A DNA stretch of 64,000 nt from Ruminococcus sp. (GTDB lineage: Bacteria; Bacillota; Clostridia; Oscillospirales; Ruminococcaceae), in assembly GCA_016290875.1 (NCBI GenBank), contig JAEEVL010000003.1, forward strand, positions 121,538 to 185,537, read 5' to 3'. The notes beneath the pieces are model-generated. The model made no database searches. It saw only the letters and a program-made list of their open reading frames with translations, and was not told the origin of the DNA. Below are positions 59,128 through 64,000 of the stretch, in pieces (the stretch's first letter is position 1; each line of letters opens with the position of its first letter). Made by a program: the position numbers and the translations under genes.

Positions 59128-59160
59128 GGCACTTTCGAGCATTCGGAAGTGCCTGTTTTT
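59128..59160 (+). terminator. Terminator-like hairpin
   Basis: GGCACTT TCGA / TCG GAAGTGCC stem with TGTTTTT after it, about 200 bp downstream of the HipA-like gene. Confidence 0.7.
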
Positions 59161-59271
59161 ATGCCCAAAATACCCTTGTGGCAGCAACCGGGCATCAACG
59201 CGGTTTAGTTTTCTTCTATAAATCGCCAAGAATCACTGAGAGTTTTTTAGAGTTTTTGAAGTATATCTGAG

Positions 59272-59304
59272 AAGCAATCTGCACAATTAGCACAGATTGC
59301 TTTT
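59272..59304 (+). terminator. Terminator-like hairpin
   Basis: AAGCAATCTG / CAGATTGCTT perfect 10-bp stem, 11-base loop, TT tail. Confidence 0.7.
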
Positions 59305-59365
59305 GGTAACATAATAGAATATTTTTGTTATTTCGACTGTCTACTTGACAGGGAGCTGGTCAGTC

Positions 59366-59428
59366 GAATTCGAGCCGCAGGCTTTTGAATTTTTAATAGA
59401 TAAGATCGTTGTCAATGAGCGAGCTTGA
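59366..59428 (+). pseudogene. Fragment of a site-specific recombinase C-terminus
   Basis: Twenty codons before a TGA read EFEPQAFEFLIDKIVVNERA, resembling the last part of large serine recombinases (LVDKI-V---). There is no start, ribosome site or upstream continuation, so this is probably a relic. It was found by reading the frame by hand and could be chance. Confidence 0.35.
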
Positions 59429-59475
59429 ATTCTATATATTGGGCTTATAATCAAAGAAAATATTTGATTTTTCTC

Positions 59476-59504
59476 TTGAAATTCTTGGAGAATTATGATA
59501 TAAT
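59476..59504 (+). promoter_or_regulatory. Promoter of the toxin-antitoxin pair
   Basis: TTGAAA (59476-59481), 17-bp spacer, TATAAT (59499-59504). ATTATGATATAATAATCATAG around the -10 forms an inverted repeat that could be the antitoxin operator. Confidence 0.82.
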
Positions 59505-59536
59505 AATCATAGAATAAACAGACCGGAGGGATTTCT

Positions 59537-59800
59537 ATGATCATTAAATCATCAACAACTTTAAGAAACGATTATACGCAGATCTCAAATCTTGCACATG
59601 AGAAGCAGGAACCTATTTATATTACAAAAAACGGAGAGGGTGACCTTGTGATTATGAGTATTGATGCGTTTGAAAGACGTGAAGAGCTCATTAGACTGAA
59701 AGCACAGCTTGATGCAGCAGAACAGAGCAGATTGTCAGGTGAGCCGACGGTATCCATTGATGAGGCGCGAAAAAGGCTGGCGAAGAAGTACGATGTATAA
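59537..59800 (+). CDS. Type II antitoxin, Phd/YefM family
   Basis: An 87-residue antitoxin. The N-terminal MIIKSSTTLRNDYTQISNLAHEKQEPIYITKNGEGDLVIMSID follows the Phd/YefM DNA-binding fold (ITKNG...LV.MS), and the C-terminal half is an acidic/helical toxin-binding tail. It should bind and neutralise the next gene's toxin and repress the operon. GGAGGG lies before the ATG. The genes overlap by 8 bp. Confidence 0.92.
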   Translation: MIIKSSTTLRNDYTQISNLAHEKQEPIYITKNGEGDLVIMSIDAFERREELIRLKAQLDAAEQSRLSGEPTVSIDEARKRLAKKYDV

Positions 59801-60107
59801 ATATGAAATCGAATTACTTGCGCCTGCATGGCGTGAACTCGAAGAAATTGCAGATATGCATCTTGCACTCGTTGGGGCAAAATCAGCCAAAAGTATAACG
59901 GATAAAATACTTGATGATATTGATAGACTTCGTATCAGTCCGTATTTAGGAAAAGCCTGCGAGGAACAGCTGCTTGCCATTGACAATTACAGAAGACTTG
60001 TCAGCGGAAAATACTTATGTTTTCACCGTATTATTGGCAGAAAAGTATATATCTATCATATTGTGAACAGCAAAAGAGATTATCCCAAACTATTTGGAAC
60101 TGAATAA
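59793..60107 (+). CDS. Type II toxin, RelE/ParE superfamily
   Basis: A 104-residue protein. The RelE/ParE pattern is YKYEIELLAPAWRELEEIADMHL, ...ILDDIDRLRISPYLG, LVSGKYLCFHRIIGRKVYIYHIVNSKRDYPKLF. Members either cut mRNA on the ribosome (RelE) or inhibit gyrase (ParE); the YIYHIVNSKRDY ending fits the mRNase group slightly better. ATG at 59793 lies within the antitoxin stop region, giving coupled translation. The pair is typical of mobile or accessory DNA. Confidence 0.9.
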   Translation: MYKYEIELLAPAWRELEEIADMHLALVGAKSAKSITDKILDDIDRLRISPYLGKACEEQLLAIDNYRRLVSGKYLCFHRIIGRKVYIYHIVNSKRDYPKLFGTE

Positions 60108-60210
60108 TCATAGCTTTTATGCTCCCTGCCTAAAATGCAGGGAGTATTTTTGTCGGTTGTGGTGAATAGAAAAAACAACTCCTTTGTGGTATAGTGGTGT
60201 CGGAGAGGAG

Positions 60211-60501
60211 GTGCAGAAAATTGGCAAAAACAGAACTATGCCATTTGGATATATGATGAAAAACGGAGCTATAACCACTGATCCTGCGGAAGTTCTTGCA
60301 GTTCTTACTATTTTCAGTGAATATATGGCGGGCAAGAGCCTTAATGAGATCGCCAGAAATATGTACAAAAAAGTAAGACAAATGGAATCCGATAATAAGG
60401 ATATTTTGTTACAATTTCAAGATGAATATCCTGATGTTACGAATACAGATAATGTTAACGATATTCTGGCAGCAATAAAAAAGAAAAAGAATAATAAGTA
60501 A
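60211..60501 (+). CDS. Small recombinase-domain protein, N-terminal part of a serine recombinase module
   Basis: Up to 96 residues. NRTMPFGYMMKNGAITTDPAEVLAVLTIFSEYMAGKSLNEIA matches the start of the recombinase domain of large serine recombinases (MPFGYxxxNGxIxxxPxEAxxVxxIFxxYxxGxSLxxIA). Small stand-alone proteins with this segment occur next to serine recombinases in Clostridia; here the remaining 55 residues are unrelated and Lys-rich at the end. GTG at 60211 after GAGAGGAG or ATG at 60238 could start it. It may be a remnant or an accessory factor. Confidence 0.5.
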   Translation: MQKIGKNRTMPFGYMMKNGAITTDPAEVLAVLTIFSEYMAGKSLNEIARNMYKKVRQMESDNKDILLQFQDEYPDVTNTDNVNDILAAIKKKKNNK

Positions 60502-60511
60502 TACTACAAAA

Positions 60512-60540
60512 CAGGGGCTGTAAAAAAACAGCCCTCAAAA
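60512..60540 (+). terminator. Terminator-like hairpin
   Basis: GGGCTG - TAAAAAAA - CAGCCC stem; no T-run follows, so only moderately likely. Confidence 0.55.
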
Positions 60541-60547
60541 AACAACA

Positions 60548-60592
60548 CGGTTACCTCTTCAAGTAAAATTTGAAGGGGTAACCGCTTTTTTC
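60548..60592 (+). terminator. Strong terminator
   Basis: CGGTTACC-T-CTTCAA / TTGAAG-G-GGTAACCG stem with a short loop followed by CTTTTTT. Confidence 0.9.
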
Positions 60593-60699
60593 ATGATAAT
60601 TGTTGAAAACTGCCCATTTTTCTTTAAAAGAGGGTATAACGAACAAGCCATTTTTATCAAGGAACTCTGCACAATGTGAGCTTCCATCTGTATTAGGAA

Positions 60700-63675
60700 T
60701 TATTCGAGCTCGTCTATAAAAACTGAATCGGGATCAATGCTGTTATCCTTGATGAATGTTTCTATCTTTTCACGAACTTCTTTATAGAACCAGTTATACT
60801 GGACTATGACCTTATCCTTGGATTTGTATACTCCGACAGGGATATTGTTTTCAAGGACATAGAGGTAAAGCTTTTCGCAAAGCTTGTTCAGCTCGGAATC
60901 GTCGTCGATATCGTATGGGATAGTTTTTATAAGGGAATGGTCGATGTAATTCTTTCTCAGGAAATTTTCGTATGATAAGCCGTCGCTGTGTGTTGCGTTC
61001 CACTTTACGAAAACATACTTATCCGCGAACTGTTCGGGCATTTTCTCCTTCGGAACTACGGATATATGTATCATCTGGTCTGCAATGTAGTCAGATATCA
61101 TATTCCTTATGGTGTCAAGGTCTGTGATGTAGTCGATAATGTTGAGAAGTCGCTTCTGTATGCTCTGAGCGTCGCCAACAGTCACGCCATCGCCGTCCAA
61201 GTCCGCATTGGCTCTGCCCTCCGAGGAGAGTTTATACTTATCGGGATTTGCAAGACACTGCATTATCAATACAGCGTCAGCCATATCTACCTGATCGTCA
61301 TTGTTGGCATCCCCCTTTAGAGTACCTGTATCATCCACACCATAGAGCGGTATCTTGCTCTCATATACAAAGCCTGCGAACTGCGGACTGAACTGGATAT
61401 AGTTCAGAGTGCTTGCCAGCATCTGATTTGCTTCGTCTCTTGTAAAATTTCTTCCCACAGTGCCGTTTACACTAATAACTATATATCTTCTGTAGACCTT
61501 TGCATCGCCGCTGTCCTCGCTGCGGTAAATAAAGTGACCTGACAGAGCGAACTGATCGCATATATCTATGACAAAGCTTCCCAAGAAATTGTTAAACTGC
61601 TCATCGAAGCTGTTATCATCCGCCATTTTTGACAGTTCTTTTATGTCGGTGGTCTCGTTGATAATCGCATTGCCATTTTTATCGTTCAAGCTTGCGGAGA
61701 GCTTAACAAGGAATGTGAGATAATAGTTGTCGAGGGCCTTTGGAGCTGTTTCCATTGTCCATGCTCTGAAGCCTTTTTCCTCGGTCATGCCTTTCTCGCT
61801 GAAAAACGCCTTTAATTCCCCCTCTGACATCTTTTTCAGATCCTTTAAGAACTGCTCGCCGATGTATTTATTCACGTTATGATAACGAAGATCTATGAAA
61901 TCGGGATCGTCCTTATGATAAAGTCTGATAACGTCGGGGGAGTCGGGAGGATTGCCCTGAACGAGAAGATAATATCCGTCCTCCAGCTCAAATCTGCACA
62001 TATGTGTATACATGCCGATGCCGTGCCATTCACCCTTGAATTCAGCGAAATCAGACCATGTGATCTTAGCCTTTTTTTGGGCAATTTCCTTTACATCGTC
62101 TAGATTCATAGTCTTTGTACCCTTAGTGAAGTCGATATCTTCATCGGACTCGGCATCAGTTTTCAGTCTGTATGGGGCAAGGTCGTAAATGCCTGTCAAA
62201 TCCACAGAACCTCCGTCATTCCAATCGGGATGCTTAACCATTTCGTCACGTATTATCGTCTGTAGCTTGCAGAAGTCCGCTAGTGGCATTAATACCTCGC
62301 CAATGTCATAATTTGTGTAGTATACATAGTCTCCTGCCGATGTCTTGAGGTACACGGCAGTTCCCATGTGGCTTGATTCACCTGAGAGAAAGTATGCACT
62401 TCCTATAGTTACGCCCTGAGAGATGTTCTTTGAAGCAAAATCTTCGTCCTGATAGACCGCCAGAGCCTTAGCATTAACAGTAGTGAACGGGAGCTTAACC
62501 TCGTTGCCGTCTATAATAGTTGACCTTGTAGTCTTATATTCCTGAAGCTCCTCATTGTAAAATGAGAACCAGCCGTCAGTATACTCAACTACATAATAAT
62601 CGCTGAGAAGGTATTTGCTCGCTAATGCGTCGTCAATATTATCATATTCGCTAAATGCATATAGGGGAGCGATATTGTAGTATCTGAACACGCTCTTGAA
62701 TGTATCTGCCGTTAGATCCCTCAGCTTGTTGAATGTATCGTTGCCCAGATCCGCAGGAGCTTCGTTATTCATTGGATAGGATATATTGCAGAAGTAAACG
62801 GTTGGGTTCAGCATTGCAAGGCAGGTTGTGGTAACAGGCGTCGAATACAAATAGCCGTTATCCTCAAGGTACTTGAAAAGCTTGTAGGGATTTGTTCTGT
62901 CATTAACGTCCTCTTTGCTGAGGAATAGCTGATAGTCCCCTATTGATGCGTTGCTTTCATAAGTTCCCTCCTTATATCCCACTGAGGAAGCAACTTTTAT
63001 GAGCTCCTTGTAGTTTTCGTTGTTTTCGTTCATTTCATAAGGAAGACCGATGCGTATACCGCCACCACCTGATATAGAATTTACAGTATCCTCGTATACT
63101 ACCAGATGACCTGTTACGGAGAGCGCATCAGGCAGCTTTTGCAGCATTTCCAGCATGGCATTGAACTGTTCCTTTGTGGTATTGCCCCACAAGCGGTAAG
63201 TATCGCCCTCGTTTGCAAACTTTGGAGCTTTGTAGCCCTTGTCTGCAAGAGCATTGCTTATCTTGTCGATAGGCAGCTTCACTCCCTCCTTCATCCGAAC
63301 GACTACCTCAGGATATAAAACATAGAAGTTATGAAGCTTGCCGTTTTTGTCCATGAATATTCTCGTAACCGCGCCTGTATGCATGAAATAACCTAAGCCT
63401 ATATTGTAGCTGCCTGTGCCTGCGTATTCACCACCGCAGAGTTCAGTTATCACATCGTCAAGAGTGGCATACTCATAATCCTTTACAGGCACAGAAGTAG
63501 GATCGGATTGGATGGCGTTAAGATCATTCAGGTCCATGTTTTTGACCTGTATCTCCTTTGCTTCAAGGCTCTGCACCTCATTAGCCGAAGTATCAGCAGC
63601 AATAGTTGTAAAGGGCATTGCAGTACTGCCTGCCATTATTGAGGCAGTAAGTATTATACTTATGATCTTCTTCAT
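60700..63675 (-). CDS. Secreted protein with internal type I dockerin
   Basis: A 991-residue exported protein. A signal peptide (MKKIISIILTASIMAGSTAM) is followed by a long region (about 30-785) without recognised catalytic motifs but with repeated themes (several LSVTGHL or LSGHF-like and YVVxS segments), so perhaps duplicated units. Residues 788-846 are a type I dockerin: GDANNDDQVDMADAVLIMQCLA and ADLDGDGVTVGDAQSIQKRLL, two Ca-binding loops of the D-x-N/D-x-D pattern. A further 145 residues follow, so the dockerin is internal, which is less usual. It should attach to a cohesin-bearing scaffold or surface protein. The function of the large region is unknown. Confidence 0.85.
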   Translation of the reverse strand: MKKIISIILTASIMAGSTAMPFTTIAADTSANEVQSLEAKEIQVKNMDLNDLNAIQSDPTSVPVKDYEYATLDDVITELCGGEYAGTGSYNIGLGYFMHTGAVTRIFMDKNGKLHNFYVLYPEVVVRMKEGVKLPIDKISNALADKGYKAPKFANEGDTYRLWGNTTKEQFNAMLEMLQKLPDALSVTGHLVVYEDTVNSISGGGGIRIGLPYEMNENNENYKELIKVASSVGYKEGTYESNASIGDYQLFLSKEDVNDRTNPYKLFKYLEDNGYLYSTPVTTTCLAMLNPTVYFCNISYPMNNEAPADLGNDTFNKLRDLTADTFKSVFRYYNIAPLYAFSEYDNIDDALASKYLLSDYYVVEYTDGWFSFYNEELQEYKTTRSTIIDGNEVKLPFTTVNAKALAVYQDEDFASKNISQGVTIGSAYFLSGESSHMGTAVYLKTSAGDYVYYTNYDIGEVLMPLADFCKLQTIIRDEMVKHPDWNDGGSVDLTGIYDLAPYRLKTDAESDEDIDFTKGTKTMNLDDVKEIAQKKAKITWSDFAEFKGEWHGIGMYTHMCRFELEDGYYLLVQGNPPDSPDVIRLYHKDDPDFIDLRYHNVNKYIGEQFLKDLKKMSEGELKAFFSEKGMTEEKGFRAWTMETAPKALDNYYLTFLVKLSASLNDKNGNAIINETTDIKELSKMADDNSFDEQFNNFLGSFVIDICDQFALSGHFIYRSEDSGDAKVYRRYIVISVNGTVGRNFTRDEANQMLASTLNYIQFSPQFAGFVYESKIPLYGVDDTGTLKGDANNDDQVDMADAVLIMQCLANPDKYKLSSEGRANADLDGDGVTVGDAQSIQKRLLNIIDYITDLDTIRNMISDYIADQMIHISVVPKEKMPEQFADKYVFVKWNATHSDGLSYENFLRKNYIDHSLIKTIPYDIDDDSELNKLCEKLYLYVLENNIPVGVYKSKDKVIVQYNWFYKEVREKIETFIKDNSIDPDSVFIDELE

Positions 63676-63817
63676 AATATCAACTCCTTTTATTGAAGAA
63701 AGGGCATTTGTTATTTTCTTAAATAATCAGATGTGTTATTATACTGCTGCATATTACCTTTTCTACAAGCGTTTACACGTATACTCTATCATTTTTATAA
63801 TACTATATAGTGTATCC

Positions 63818-64000
63818 TCAATAAGCAACGCCCTCAAAAATCTTCAATTTTCTATAATCAAAAATCAAAAATAAGAGGGTAAATTTGAGGAGGCGCAAAA
63901 GCATCGCCGCAAGTCGGTCGATGTTCATAGCGATAACACTGAGAGCTATCGATGCTTTTGTTGTATCTTCTCTTTTTGTGAGTAGCAGACCAAGACCGAA
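63818..64000 (-). CDS. Transposase C-terminal part, window edge
   Basis: The frame is open from the window edge to TGA at 63818-63820 (60 codons). It ends FGLGLLLTKREDTTKASIAL then SVIAMNIDRLAAMLLRLL, a pattern resembling the C-terminus of IS1182/IS5-type transposases. The active-site part lies outside the window. It reads toward the dockerin gene's promoter region, 142 bp away. Confidence 0.65.
   Translation of the reverse strand, partial: FGLGLLLTKREDTTKASIALSVIAMNIDRLAAMLLRLLKFTLLFLIFDYRKLKIFEGVAY

Noticed and set aside
1..64000. CRISPR arrays, rRNA genes or riboswitch leaders
   Set aside because: No regularly spaced direct repeats, no rRNA sequence and no recognisable riboswitch core were seen when reading the intergenic regions.

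Overview
The window looks like a chromosomal segment of a low-to-moderate G+C gut or rumen Clostridia, most likely Ruminococcus or a close relative. Evidence: a dockerin-bearing secreted protein, a GH26/GH95 glycan operon, glycogen phosphorylase beside a GH13 amylase, the SCIFF peptide with its radical-SAM maturase, and Spo0A plus GerA/GerB-type spore germination genes. The species cannot be fixed from the sequence alone.

Layout. 0-7 kb (mostly minus): a flavin-reductase fragment, spo0A, and a GH95 - GH26 - HAD-like operon behind one promoter. 7-11.5 kb: glgP and a GH13 amylase for internal alpha-glucan use. 12-16.5 kb (plus): a two-TM membrane protein, two cyclophilin-type proteins (one lacking the catalytic motif) and murA. 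16.6-22.3 kb (minus): pssA, ppk with a histone-like tail, a P-loop uridine-kinase-like protein, an anion permease and guanine deaminase. 22.6-27.3 kb (plus): an orphan sugar-binding lipoprotein, an ECF sigma/anti-sigma pair, and a DUF4214/C39-like secreted protein. 27.3-33.9 kb (minus): hydrolase, radical SAM, glutathione peroxidase, OhrR-like regulator, VOC protein, GGDEF protein and small unknowns. cysK follows at 34.2 kb.

35.1-45.3 kb is an AT-rich accessory island between cysK and metG, bounded by two inverted 69-bp repeats (62 of 69 positions identical). Its left part is a compact, apparently uncharacterised bacteriocin system: an AgrA-like LytTR regulator, a BcrA-like ABC ATPase and permease (probable self-immunity), a 57-residue double-glycine peptide with a zinc-finger-like Cys/His core, and a C39-peptidase ABC exporter carrying a His/acid-rich loop. 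Two promoters, one before the ATPase and one before the peptide, carry matching direct repeats exactly 21 bp apart, 8-9 bp upstream of the -35 box. That is the geometry expected for LytTR activators, so the cluster looks like one regulon. The right part holds a helix-turn-helix protein, a multi-hairpin region, a TnpW-like protein and a large serine recombinase.

45.3-53.6 kb returns to core genes: metG, gerAB/gerAA, and the SCIFF locus. The SCIFF precursor and maturase are separated by an AT-rich gene combining an HNH-like region with a UvrD/PcrA-type C-terminal Tudor domain. 53.7-64 kb is a second accessory zone anchored at tRNA-Ser(CGA). It holds a duplicated tRNA 5' half that keeps the strong promoter, an orphan toxin tip with two immunity-like genes, a tyrosine recombinase, a CIRCE-controlled hsp20, a decayed sigma factor, a HipA-like kinase, a Phd/RelE-type toxin-antitoxin pair, recombinase remnants, a 991-residue dockerin protein and the end of a transposase gene.

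All functional calls rest on recognising motifs by eye. No database search, folding or alignment was run.
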